From Palsa-504 sp963739615 (GTDB lineage: Bacteria > Actinomycetota > Actinomycetes > Streptosporangiales > Streptosporangiaceae), in the NCBI GenBank assembly GCA_963739615.1, contig CAVUBD010000032.1, positions 1-64,000 of the forward strand: 64,000 nt of DNA. The letters run 5' to 3'. Shown one piece after another: positions 26,095 to 34,889 of this stretch (within the stretch, counting starts at the first letter, position 1; the number at the start of each line of letters is the position of its first letter). Position numbers and translations under genes: made by a program. The notes below the pieces were generated by a model. The model saw only the letters and a list, made by a program, of their open reading frames with translations. It made no database searches and was not told where the DNA came from.

Positions 26095-26562
26095 TCAGCT
26101 GCGCTGCGCGAGTGCGGCCTGGAGGTCGGCGCGCTGGTGGGTTTCGGCGGCGAGCAGCTTCAGCACGAGGTGGAAGCTCAGGTCGTCGGTGCCGCGGACC
26201 TGGTCCAGGAACGCCTCGTAGGCGGCGATGATGGCGTTCAGCCGTTGCAGGCCGTATTCGCCGATCGAGGCGATGTCGGAGCAGTCGGGGAGGGCGAAGT
26301 CCACGGGGATGCTGCGGTCGAGCAGCTGGCGGGGGTCGGCGGTGATCGCGCCCCCGAGGTCGCCGATCCGGTCCGCCAGCCGGCGTGCGGCGGCGCGGGC
26401 GCGGTCGGCGAGCGTGGCTAGTTCGTCGCGGAGCAGGAAGATGGCCAGGCCCTCGAGCCGGTTGATCACCGCGTCGGCCCACAGGGCGGCGGCGACGTTG
26501 TAGCAGTAGAAGCTGTCCAGGGTGTCGGTGATCTTGGTGGTGGCGGGGCCGGTGCGGGACAT
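26095..26562 (-). CDS. Ferritin-like (Dps-like) domain protein
   Basis: 155 residues, all helical. ATG 26562 follows AGGAGG by 7 bases. The segments INRLEGLAIFLLRDELATLA, DRIGDLGGAITADPRQLLDR, AYEAFLDQV and KLLAAETHQRADLQ follow the four-helix order of Dps-like ferritin proteins (DPSL), which store iron and remove peroxide. Ligand spacing is imperfect: the last helix has ETHQ where the family usually has ExxHE. It may be a divergent or non-ferroxidase member. It follows the MFS gene on the same strand after a 247-base gap. Confidence 0.65.
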   Translation of the reverse strand: MSRTGPATTKITDTLDSFYCYNVAAALWADAVINRLEGLAIFLLRDELATLADRARAAARRLADRIGDLGGAITADPRQLLDRSIPVDFALPDCSDIASIGEYGLQRLNAIIAAYEAFLDQVRGTDDLSFHLVLKLLAAETHQRADLQAALAQRS

Positions 26563-26809
26563 GAGTTCGGTCCTCCTGTGGCGGGTCGGGGCCGGCTGCG
26601 GCGAGACGCTGTTGCGCGTCTGGCCGGGCCGGGGGAGCGTTTTTGCCGGAGCGGTCCGGCTGAGGAAGTGAGAATCGGCGAGCTTGGGGCCGGATTGGGG
26701 CACCCCGCGGTTTCCGGATAGCTGAACAGAGAAGCCATCAGGAAGAGTGCTGCCGCCGGCCTCGGCTGTGTGGCGGCCGGGACAGGTCTGTGTCATGGCA
26801 GTGCTCGCC

Positions 26810-27694
26810 TCAGGCGGCCGGGACGAGCGCGGCGCTGGCCGGCCGGGGGAGGCCGGCGACCTCCGGCTTGCGGCGCGGCGGAAGGGCGAAGACGGCGCCG
26901 ATCGCGCAGACCAGTGCCACGCCGGCGGCGACGCGCATGCCCATCGCCATCGCGTTGACGAAGGCGCTGTGCGCGGCGCCGGCCAGCTCGCTGCCCTGCA
27001 GTCCGCCGACGTGCGTGCCGATGCTGTCGGCAGCGGCGATCGAGCTGGCCGCCAGGTGGGCGACCGGGCTGGGCGCGTGCGCGGTGGCGAGCACGCTGGC
27101 GAGCCGTGACCGGTACACGGCGGCGGACAGGCTGCCGACGACCGCGATGCCGAGGGCACCGCCGACTTCCCGGATCGTGTCGTTGATGGCGCTGCCGGCC
27201 CCGGCCTGGTGCGCGGGCACCGTGGTCGCCTGCGGCCGTTCCTTCGGCGGGAAGACGGCGTTCAGGATCGACAGCGTGGCCGGCATGACGAACGCCGCGC
27301 CCAGGCCCATCACGACCCGGGCGCCGATCAGCATGCCCGTGCCGGACGCGAACGCGGCCGCGGTGCTGCCCAGGGCGAAGACCGTGAGGCCGCCGAGCAG
27401 CGAGAGCCGGCGGCCGTACCGGTCACCGAGCGCCCCGGCCGGGATGAGCAGCGCCGCGAAGCACAGCGTGTAGGCGACCGTGATCCACTGCAGCGAGCTG
27501 GTGCCCGCGTGCAGCACCCTGGCCAGGGTGGGCAGCGCGGTGTTGAGGATGGTGTTGTCGATCACGACCACCAGCAGGCTCAGGCAGAGCACGAGCAGGA
27601 TCAGCCGGCGGCGGGGGTGGCCGCCAGGCCACCGGGAGTTCGCCTGCTGTCCCTGCCCGGCATAGGCCGGGCGGGCGGCTGGCGTCCTGCTCAT
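26810..27694 (-). pseudogene. DHA2-type MFS transporter with a large in-frame internal deletion
   Basis: The 294-residue frame opens correctly (ATG 27694 with GAGGAGG 5 bases before) and encodes TM1-TM4 with LCLSLLVVVIDNTILNTALP, GDRYGRRLSLLGGL and NAVFPPKERPQATT. It then jumps directly to AGAGSAINDTIREVGGALGI and the final helices. A complete 14-TM drug exporter is about 500 residues, so roughly TM5-TM11/12 are missing while the frame is kept. Transport activity is unlikely. A complete relative of the family is at 46644-48242. Confidence 0.75.
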
Positions 27695-28019
27695 CAGAGC
27701 CTCCTCACAGCCGCGTGCTATAAGCATTACCACAATTTCCGGAAAAACATTGCCTGTTATTAATTGCTGGTAATTGAATTCCGAAGTAGCTTATGGCAGG
27801 CACCGGGGACCCGGATGGCCGGGGGGCAGTGAGTTCCGTGGCTGACGGCAATGCCTGAACCTGATGTTGTCGAGGCGTGCTGACTGGCTGCGCGGTCGCT
27901 GGCTCGGCGATAGTCGCCGTCGCGTGGGCGTGGCTCCCGCGGACGCAGGCACCAGGCACGTGACGTCGCGCGGGATCCGCGACGCCGAGGAACACCCCGC
28001 CGCTTCGGAGAGTCCGAAC
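27695..28019. other. Gene-free stretch
   Basis: AT-richer upstream region of the MFS gene, then sequence without recognisable coding content up to the hydrolase remnant. Confidence 0.5.
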
Positions 28020-28613
28020 CGCTGCCTGCGCAGATCGAACCCATCCCCGCCGCGCTGGCCGGGATGGTCGCCGTCCTGCTCGGCGAGCTTGAGATCACCG
28101 GTCCGCACTTGGCAGGGAATTCCCTGGGCGGCTGGGTCGCTCGGGAGACCGCCAAGATCCGGCCCGTGCGGTCCGTCACCCTGCTGTCCCCGACCGGCCT
28201 CTGGCTCCGCGGCACGCCGTTGTACTGCCGGGTGAGCTTGCGGCTGTCGAGACGGCTCGCACAGCACGCCGAGCGGCCGGTGTCGCGCGCGCCCTGGTCC
28301 TCGGCCAGACCCACGGCCACCCGACCCGGGTCTCCGCAGAACAGGCACGCGCGGCCATCCAGGCCCTGGGTAGCTGCCCGGGCTTCGAAGCGACGCTGAA
28401 GGCCACAGCGTCGCGCCACTATGTCGGCGGCTCCTCGATTGAGGCTCCGGTGACCGTCGCCTTCGGCTCCCGGGATGTGCTGCTCTTGCGACACCAGTCC
28501 CGCCACCTCGATGAACTCCCGCCCACCGTTCGAACGGCGCATCTGCACGGTTGCGGCCACGTGCCCATGAGCGACGCCCCCGCCGCTGTCGCAGACCTCA
28601 TCAGGCATTCCAC
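28020..28613 (+). pseudogene. Alpha/beta hydrolase, truncated and frameshifted
   Basis: The nucleophile elbow region reads LGELEITGPHLAGNSLGGWV followed by SVTLLSPTGLWLRG in one frame. A second frame carries LGQTHGHPTRVSAEQARAAI, PVTVAFGSRDVLLL (acid residue) and LHGCGHVPMSDAPAAVADLI (catalytic His). The cap region between them is mostly deleted and the frame changes near 28260-28300. The N-terminal strands are also missing. The 3' end stops where the cysteine-synthase relic starts. Confidence 0.75.
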
Positions 28614-29345
28614 CGGCCACGGACACGACTTCGTCGTAGTCGGCGGGGTGAAGGAGGGGTGGGCGGTAGCCGATGCCGCCGCCCTCGATGTGATGGGTCC
28701 CCGGTGGCCCGCCTGACAGCACAGCCGATTCGGCAGGCTCGACAACAACCCGGTGCACTTCCGGCAGTGCGGCGGCCAGCGCGCGGCTGACGCCCAGGAA
28801 GCAGCCGGCGGTGCCGACATAGCTGCAGAAGGCGCTGATTGGCGGCGGGCCGGGGAGCTAATCGATCAATTCCTCACCGAGGCGGCGGTAGCCGTCCACC
28901 ATGTCGGTGTTATTGAACTGATCGGTGGCGAACGCGCCTGTCTGTGCCGTGATCTCGGCTGCCCTGCGCATCATTGATGGGATCAGACCGGGCGTCATGC
29001 CGTCAGGACTCGGTATCAGCTCGACCTCGGCGCCGAACGCCCGCATCGTGCGGATCTTCTCGTCTGCGAAGGCATCGGAGGACACGATCCGCAACGGGTA
29101 ACCCTTCACCGCGCAGATGAAGGCCAGGGACGAGCCGGTGCTTCCACCGCTGTACTCGACGACCAACTGGCCCGGCCGCAGGCGGCCGTCAGCCTCAGCG
29201 GCCTCGATCATCGCCAGGGCCATCCGGTCCTTGTACGAGCCGGTATGGTTGCCGCTTCCATCTTCACCCAGAGCTCGGCGCAACCCTCATCGGCCAGATG
29301 TGCCAGCCGGACCACGGGCGTACCGCCGATGGCCGAGATCCCCCC
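28614..29345 (-). pseudogene. PLP-dependent cysteine synthase-like gene with frameshift and nonsense codon
   Basis: Leftward, ISAIGGTPVVRLAHLADEG and LWVKME lie in one frame. After a one-base loss near 29255 the next frame gives NHTGSYKDRMALAMIEAAEA with the PLP Lys, then VVEYSGGSTGSSLAF. A TAG at 28858-28860 interrupts it, and the same frame continues with AFCSYVGTAGCFLGVSRALA and VVVEPAESAVLSGGPPGTHH. Homology ends near 28614 against the hydrolase tail. It resembles OASS/CBS fold-II enzymes and is clearly inactive. Confidence 0.8.
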
Positions 29346-29605
29346 CGGACGGTCCACCCGCAACCTGCATCCAGCGCAACGCAGCCATGAAGACCATAGG
29401 CGACCGCTGGCCACCCTCGCAATCAACGATGACCACGGGCTGCGCGCACCGGCCGCAGCTGGCTACGCAGACCAGCCGGCTGGTTATGTGCATGCTGTCG
29501 CCGGTCGCAGACCTTGCCACCGATAACACCGATCAGGCCCCTGCCGAGGCTGATAGTTATCCGGCACAGCACCGCAAAGCATGATCGCGGCGTGACCGGC
29601 ACAGG

Positions 29606-29729
29606 CAGATCATCCAGATCGGGACGGCCGTCGCCATGACCTGAACCCAGTTAAACATCCGCAATTGGGCGGCTCGGTGAGCGTTCTCCCCGACCTTTCC
29701 CGTCACTCAGTGTGATGTCCATGTCGGCG
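29606..29729. repeat. Dispersed ~125-base repeat, copy R2
   Basis: Same block order and orientation as 24493-24617, 5.1 kb away. Read leftwards it carries ITLSDGKGRGERSPSR and PDLDDL, parallel to the R1 peptide, but with a stop codon between. Confidence 0.7.
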
Positions 29730-30008
29730 AAGCCTATGGGACCAACCTCACGATGGTTCGGTGTGACGGGTCCACTTGAGCCCTCCGTTGGTCACTGCGC
29801 GAGGTGCTCGTCGATACGGCACCCGGCCGCGGAGCCGACTACATCATGCCGGGTCTGGCGCGCGATACGCGGCACCCATAAGGTCGATGGCCGGGCTGTG
29901 CCAGTGGGACAGCGTGACAGCGTGCTGATGGACGAACGGGCCCGTCAGCAGACCGCATCCAGCGGCGATCACGCATGTTCCCAGGCCGAATGAGGGCCGA
30001 CACGCAAA

Positions 30009-30029
30009 GGCCCCCGTTACCCGGGGGCC
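30009..30029. terminator. GC hairpin, terminator-like
   Basis: GGCCCCCG at 30009-30016 pairs with CGGGGGCC at 30022-30029. No adjacent intact gene is obviously served by it. Confidence 0.4.
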
Positions 30030-30445
30030 GAGGCCTGCGCACAACGGAGCGGGCGGGTGCGCATTCGCCGCAATTTGGGACTTACGCCCTATAGACTGCC
30101 GGGCTGCTGGCCGCGCTGGCCGTTCGGCCCGTTCCGTTGTGTTACCAGTCTACCACGAGACGTGAATGATAAACTACCCGGCGACGTGTACCCGGTTCAG
30201 GCGGCTTGTGGATGCCTCGGGTCGATGATGACGTTGAGGCCTGATCCCCAGTACCCGGCCAGACTGGACGAGCTGTACTGGAATCCTGTCCACGCCCGAT
30301 CGGCGGCGTGTGGGGCGCGTCGGCGAGCAGGTACCGGCCCGTCTCTTTGTGCCGCGGTCCACGTCCTGGGCCGGATCGGCGGCTGTGGCCTGACTGGCCT
30401 GCGGTCGTCACGGCATGAACGGTGCGCCGCCTTCTGCCCGTGGCC

Positions 30446-30643
30446 TTATGCGCCGTGGCGCCGATGGCGGTACCCCAGCCCGAGCTGGATAGCGATCCAC
30501 AGGACGACGATGACGAGCGGGGTGATCCACAGCGACTGGACCGCTGATCCGGTTGCCCGCAGGACCAGCACCAGCAGTGCTACCGCCACCGCCAGCTTGA
30601 ACTGCGAGCTTCTGTTAACCATGACCTTCTCGACCGGATTCAT
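30446..30643 (-). CDS. Small two-helix membrane protein
   Basis: 65 residues. ATG 30643 has AGGAG 6 bases upstream. After MNPVEKVMVNRSSQFK come two hydrophobic helices (LAVAVALLVLVLRATG and LWITPLVIVVLWIAIQLGLG) and a basic tail with RHRRHG. It is divergent from the marR gene and shares the operator-bearing intergenic region, so it is a likely target of that regulator. I do not recognise a family. Confidence 0.72.
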   Translation of the reverse strand: MNPVEKVMVNRSSQFKLAVAVALLVLVLRATGSAVQSLWITPLVIVVLWIAIQLGLGYRHRRHGA

Positions 30644-30666
30644 GGCGTGCTCCTGTTCCACGCAAT

Positions 30667-30685
30667 GTTGATTGCGTCTATCAAC
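30667..30685. promoter_or_regulatory. MarR-type operator between the divergent genes
   Basis: GTTGAT-TGCGTCT-ATCAAC is a perfect 6-base inverted repeat with a 7-base spacer. It immediately precedes a TAGCAT -10 box, so a bound repressor would block it. This suggests autoregulation and control of the small membrane protein. Confidence 0.6.
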
Positions 30686-30690
30686 TAATG

Positions 30691-30696
30691 TAGCAT
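30691..30696 (+). promoter_or_regulatory. -10 box TAGCAT for a leaderless marR start at 30704
   Basis: TAGCAT ends 7 bases before an in-frame GTG at 30704. If used, the ATG at 30695 lies inside the promoter and is not the start. Confidence 0.4.
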
Positions 30697-31177
30697 GGCC
30701 GGTGTGAAGGCCAGCACCGAGGACGTCCGCGCGATGGTGACCGCGCTGTTCGTGACGAACGCGGCGCTCGATCGAGCCAGGCGCCAGAAGAAGGGGGCGA
30801 GCACCCTGAGCCTCCTGCAGCTCGTCGCCGCGTCGCCGGGCATCCGCCCCTCGCAGATCGCCAGCGCGCAAGACGTCCATCCCTCCCAGGTCACCCGGCA
30901 GGTCCGGGAGCTTGAGAGCCTGGGGCTCGTGCAGATCACGGCTGATACCGGCGACAGGCGCTCATGCCGGGTGACGCTCACCGCCGCCGGATCCGATGAG
31001 CTGCAATCTCTTACCCAAGAAGGCCTGGACCGGTTCGGCTCATTCGTGGCGGACTGGGAGCCCGAGGAGGTTCGGATGCTGACCTCGCTGCTCCAGAGGC
31101 TGGAAGAGTCCAAAGCGGCAGCCGCAGCCCGGCAGCGCCCTCCGCCAGGTCGTCACTGGGCCCGGCACACCGCGTGA
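30695..31177 (+). CDS. MarR family transcriptional regulator
   Basis: About 157-160 residues with a winged helix-turn-helix: LSLLQLVAASPGIRPSQIAS, then QDVHPSQVTRQVRELESLGL as recognition helix, and ADTGDRRSCRVTLTAAG as the wing. The dimerisation helices follow. It probably senses a small hydrophobic or phenolic ligand, but the ligand is unknown. The start is ATG 30695 or, more consistent with the -10 box, GTG 30704. The adjacent inverted repeat is the probable binding site. Confidence 0.88.
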   Translation: MAGVKASTEDVRAMVTALFVTNAALDRARRQKKGASTLSLLQLVAASPGIRPSQIASAQDVHPSQVTRQVRELESLGLVQITADTGDRRSCRVTLTAAGSDELQSLTQEGLDRFGSFVADWEPEEVRMLTSLLQRLEESKAAAAARQRPPPGRHWARHTA

Positions 31178-31867
31178 CCCGCCATCTCGGGATCACCGCC
31201 ATAACCCCGACGAGACTGCACGCTCACCTCCATAACAACCATGTGGTGAGACGTCGGGCAGCGCGCCACGCTGGGAGTGCCGACGGGTGACACAGGCGCT
31301 GGTGCACACTGAAGCCACACAGTGATCGATATGGGCAACCAGACTCGTGACCGTACCCGATCGCCACGGGTACAGATCGGTTCTAGACGTCTGCGATCAC
31401 CATCTGGCCGCTTTTTCTGTCAGCGCTGTCGACGGCAGCTGGCTGCGGCCCGGTGAGGCGTTCGCGTTCGCCATCTCCCACCGGTTCTGCCCACTGCCTA
31501 CGCCCCGCCCGGCCGAAGGTCCCGTGCGCAGGGACGTTGGTCCGTGGCGCGTGCTCTCCCGACGGGGTGGACTGACCATGACAGAGGACCCCAGGCAGAC
31601 GCGGGGGAACGGACCAGATCCGCGCACCGCGCAATCGAGATCCGCGAGAAGCGGAGGCGGGTCCTCTCGTCACGTCCTGCCCGGATTACCCTTGCGCTCC
31701 AGCCGACGTCGAGCGTGAGCGGCGCGCCGATCGCCATACACGCCATCGGCAAGCGGACGCGCAGAACGCCCCCGTTCGGCGCGGCGTCGATGGTCATGGG
31801 CATGGCGCTAGAAGTGAGGTGTCCGCACGTAGGCGGTCATCCCCGGGCACTTGCCTGGCGGGTCGGC
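31178..31867. other. Gene-free stretch
   Basis: No convincing gene. A leftward frame 31498-31803 of 101 codons has no ribosome-binding site or recognisable domain and is not called. Confidence 0.5.
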
Positions 31868-32038
31868 TCATGCGGCTTCCCGCACCCGTCGCGCGGGTCC
31901 CTGGCAGGCCGCCGTCATGCGGGTAAGCAGCGCTCCGAGTGCGGCGCGGTCGTTGTCCCCGTCGTGCTCGTAGAGCTCGCTGATCGTCTGGATCAGCGAG
32001 TTGACCAGCAGCACGCGCTCGTGCTCGGTGATCTCCAT
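31868..32038 (-). CDS. Small acidic protein, 56 residues
   Basis: The frame reads MEITEHERVLLVNSLIQTIS, then ELYEHDGDNDRAALGALLTR and a short basic end. It is helix-rich and amphipathic, with clean codon use for this GC content. AAGGGG lies about 8 bases upstream of ATG 32038. I do not recognise it; it may be a small regulator or a fragment of a larger helical protein. Confidence 0.55.
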   Translation of the reverse strand: MEITEHERVLLVNSLIQTISELYEHDGDNDRAALGALLTRMTAACQGPARRVREAA

Positions 32039-32224
32039 CGTGATTCACCCCTTTCGGCGAGTCCGGCGAGGGGCCGCGCGCCCGCAGCCCCCGCCGCCCA
32101 GGCGATGATGATCAGACGCTGAACATGGCCCGCTCCGGCCGGCAGCTCCGGCGGCCGACCCCTGGGGCTGTCCTCAGCTTATATCCGCAACTAAAAACTA
32201 GCAATATATTACTAGAATAAATGG

Positions 32225-32230
32225 TAAACT
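32225..32230 (+). promoter_or_regulatory. -10 box TAAACT for a leaderless HTH gene
   Basis: TAAACT ends 8 bases before ATG 32239, at the end of an AT-rich stretch with ACTAG-CAATATATT-ACTAG, a possible operator. Confidence 0.45.
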
Positions 32231-32238
32231 GTTTGGCT

Positions 32239-32463
32239 ATGGCGAACTGGGGTTTCCTGACCAGCCACGCCCGGGTGCTGATGTGCATCGCACACGACCC
32301 CGGCGCGCGGCTGCGCGACATCGCGGCCAGCCTGGGCATCACCGAGCGCAGCGCCTACGGCATCATTGCCGACCTCGCCGGCGCCGGCTACGTGGTCAAG
32401 CAGAAGGACGGCCGCCGCAACCGCTACCAGATCCAGGCGCACCTCCCGCTCCCGGAGCACTAG
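32239..32463 (+). CDS. Winged-helix regulator, C-terminus frameshifted
   Basis: The 74-residue product MANWGFLTSHARVLMCIAHD, then RLRDIAASLGITERSAYGII, is a compact winged HTH with the wing KQKDGRRNRYQIQAHLPLPE. In relatives the protein goes on with a helix RTIGEVLALLA. Here RTVGEILALLAGTNATL appears in another frame right after the stop, so about two bases (an AC of CACAC) were lost near 32461. The DNA-binding domain itself is complete. Confidence 0.75.
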   Translation: MANWGFLTSHARVLMCIAHDPGARLRDIAASLGITERSAYGIIADLAGAGYVVKQKDGRRNRYQIQAHLPLPEH

Positions 32464-32766
32464 CCGGGAACGCACGGTCGGCGAGATCCTGGCCCTTCTC
32501 GCCGGCACGAACGCGACGCTGTGACCGGCCGGAGGGACGCACGAAAGCCACCGCAAGCCCGGCACATCGCCGCCACCGCCGAGCCGGGTCCAGCCCGCGC
32601 GACCAGCGCCGGAACCTTGCACGGCAGGCAGCCGCCGCCGCACTACCTTCATGCGGCCCGACTGCGAAGGACGGGCAGTTGCCTGCAGGTGCTGCCCGGC
32701 GCGGCAGCACGCCCTTCCAGCCGGATATTCGCAGCTCCGTCCCTGACGGAGCGGGCAGGAGCACGG

Positions 32767-33078
32767 ATGCCATCGCCATCGCAGCCAGCGCACCTCAGTA
32801 ACCACCAGCGGAACACGCTGCGCCAGATCTTCCAGCATCCCGCGGGCCACAACATCGAGTGGCGTGCCGTGCTGTCGCTGCTGGCGGCGGTCGGCTCAGC
32901 CGAGGAGCGGCACGACGGCAAGGTTGCCGTGACCATCGGGTCCCAGACCGAATACTTCGACCCGCCCCGCCACAAAGACATCGACACCCAGGCGGTTGTC
33001 AACCTGCGCCAGATGCTGACCCAGGCCGGCTACGGAGCCGACGCTGCGGATACCAGAGCCAGCGGCGGGCAGGCCTGA
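32767..33078 (+). CDS. HicA-like small protein (dsRBD-like fold)
   Basis: 103 residues; ATG 32767 has GGCAGGAG 6 bases before it. The sequence HLSNHQRNTLRQIFQHPAGH, NIEWRAVLSLLAAVG and VAVTIGSQTEYFDPPRHKDI resembles actinobacterial proteins with the HicA-type fold, where a His contacts RNA. No hicB antitoxin follows, so a toxin role is doubtful. The closing VVNLRQMLTQAGYG is typical of this subfamily. Confidence 0.65.
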   Translation: MPSPSQPAHLSNHQRNTLRQIFQHPAGHNIEWRAVLSLLAAVGSAEERHDGKVAVTIGSQTEYFDPPRHKDIDTQAVVNLRQMLTQAGYGADAADTRASGGQA

Positions 33079-33302
33079 CTCGCACTCGGCTGTCCGGCTT
33101 TGCATCACCGACCTCAGCCGTCCTGGGCCCGGAGCCCGGCGCGGGACGGGAACCGCCGACCAGGCCCGGAATCGGGGCGCTGCACCTCATCGTCAAAAGC
33201 GCACCGACCGGCTTTGTGCGCTACCCGAATCGAGGTCCACACTCGATGAGCTCGGCGGACGAGGGCGCCACGGGGGATCTCCGCGAGCCCCGGCGATGAG
33301 GG

Positions 33303-33532
33303 GGACAGCTCCAGCGGGCCCAGGACAAGATCGCCACGATGCAGGCCCGCGCGGGTGTCCTGGACGAGCTGCCCCGGTCCGCAGTGCTCGAAGACGTCGG
33401 CAGCGACACCGACGACATCCAGCAGGAGCTCGACGAAGCCGGGTCGCCGCCGAAGTGGACAAGGAGCTCGCCGCGCTTAAGGCCGAGATCGGCCCGGGCT
33501 CATCGGCGCCGCCCGAGCTAGCCGGGAGCTGA
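33303..33532 (+). pseudogene. C-terminal remnant of a PspA/IM30 family protein
   Basis: One frame gives QLQRAQDKIATMQARAGVLD and VGSDTDDIQQELDEAGS. After a small frame change near 33455 another gives AEVDKELAALKAEIG. This is the tail of actinobacterial PspA, a coiled-coil membrane-stress protein. The N-terminal two thirds are missing. Confidence 0.7.
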
Positions 33533-33730
33533 GGCCCGGACGCTTCAGCTGGCGCTCGGCACCCTCCGCCGACTCGTTGCCGAGAACTCATCCGGCCGGG
33601 TCTGTCGAGTGGCGGCACGCAGATAAGCCAGATCTGTGTAGCGACAGGCATGGGTCGATCACGCCGCTTGAAAGTACAGATCGGCTCTGTTAGTCGCGGT
33701 AGGGACCGTCCTTGCGGACGGCCCCCCGCA

Positions 33731-33765
33731 CAGATCCCAGCGTGCGGGATTCCCGCACTGGGCTC
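33731..33765 (-). ncRNA. Group II intron domain V
   Basis: Minus-strand sequence starts GAGCCCAGTGCGGGAAT and returns as CCCGCACGCTGGGATCTG. It forms a short stem, bulge, second stem and loop of about 34 nt, the catalytic heart of the ribozyme. Confidence 0.8.
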
Positions 33766-33768
33766 CTG

Positions 33769-34795
33769 TCATGGGTACCTGGCGGCGAACCGCGTTTCGG
33801 GCCAGGGGTGCCTGATCCTGGTCGTGGGCAGGTAACGCCTGGCCAGGCGGGACATCCGCTCCCAGGTGACCCGGCTTCTCTGGCTGCGGCGCGAGAGCGC
33901 GAACCGCCAGTGCCGGGTGACGTAGTACCGGAATGCCCCTGCTGCCTCCGCGTTGCCGGGGACGGCGTAATACGCCTCGTGTCCCCTGATCACGCTGGCC
34001 AGCCATCTCCCCTGCTCGGGGACGGGCAGGTGACGGCGGTTCATCAGCTCGGCTTTCACCGATTTCAGCTTGGCCGTCATTTTCTTCTTGTCCGTGATCC
34101 GCTGGACCCAGAACCGTCCCTGCCTGGTCATCCGGGCGATGTGCCGGAATCCCAGGAACGTGAACGTCTCCGGCTTCCCCTCGCCCCGCGCCTTGCGCAG
34201 CCGGGCCGCGTGCGGCCCGAACTCGATCAGCCGGGTCTTGTCAGGGTGCAGCTCCAGGGCGAACTTCGCGAGCCTGCCGCGCAGCTCTCCCAGGAACCTC
34301 TCAGCGTCGTCCTGATACTGGAACCCGACGATGAAGTCATCCGCGAACCGCGTGACAATAACATTCCCGCACGCCTGCGTCTTCCTCCAGTGATCGACCC
34401 ACAGGTCCAGGACATAATGCAAATATACATTCGCAAGCAACGGGGACGCCACGCCGCCCCCTGCGGTGACCCCTCGGCCGTCTCCGACCAGTTCCCATCC
34501 TCGACGACCCCCGCAGCCAGCCATTTCCGGATGAGCCGCAGGACTCGTTTATCCGCAATGCGATGCCCGAGGAACTTCTCCAGCCAAGAATGATCCAGCC
34601 TGGTGAAGAAGTCGCTGATATCAGCGTCGAGTATCCAGTTCACCTTCCGCTCGGTGATCCCGACCGCGAGCGCGTCCAGCGCATCGTGCGGGCCACGCCC
34701 GGGCCGGAACCCGTAGGAGAAGCCGAGAAAGTCCTCCTCGTACACGGCGTTCAGCACCTCCGCCACCGCACGCTGGAGGATCTTGTCCTCCAAGG
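33769..34795 (-). pseudogene. ltrA: Group II intron reverse transcriptase/maturase, C-terminal part
   Basis: It starts abruptly at LEDKILQRAVAEVLNAVYEE and carries FSYGFRPGRGPHDALDALAV, DADISDFFTRLDHSWL, then a frameshift in a G-run near 34450 where SPQG should join VASPLLANVYLHYVLDLW. The catalytic FADDF follows, then the maturase domain (KPETFTFLGFRHIARM, SVIRGHEAYYAVPGN) and the end RIRHPWPETRFAARYP. The N-terminal half lies 2.9 kb away beyond the inserted recombinase element. Confidence 0.88.
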
Positions 34796-34889
34796 TGGTC
34801 GTGGCGTGTGGGGATTTTCACGTTTTCTGGTGTCTAGCTGCTGCTATGGGAAGAGCATGCCAGGGGGTACTGACATTCCGCTGGTGGGT

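Larger units (their letters stand above)
29346..30445. other. Long stretch without a supported gene
   Basis: Contains repeat copy R2 and a GC hairpin at 30009. Small open frames on both strands lack starts, ribosome-binding sites and recognisable motifs. Confidence 0.55.

Noticed and set aside
30057..30671. 204-codon rightward frame before marR
   Set aside because: Covers the well-supported small membrane protein on the other strand and the operator; Arg/Cys-rich composition.
31498..31803. 101-codon leftward frame MPMTIDAAPNGGVL
   Set aside because: Start is protein-like but there is no ribosome-binding site or -10 box and the second half is Arg/Ser-rich.
32767..33078. Complete HicAB toxin-antitoxin module
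   Set aside because: Only a HicA-like protein is present; no HicB-like gene lies within several hundred bases on either side.
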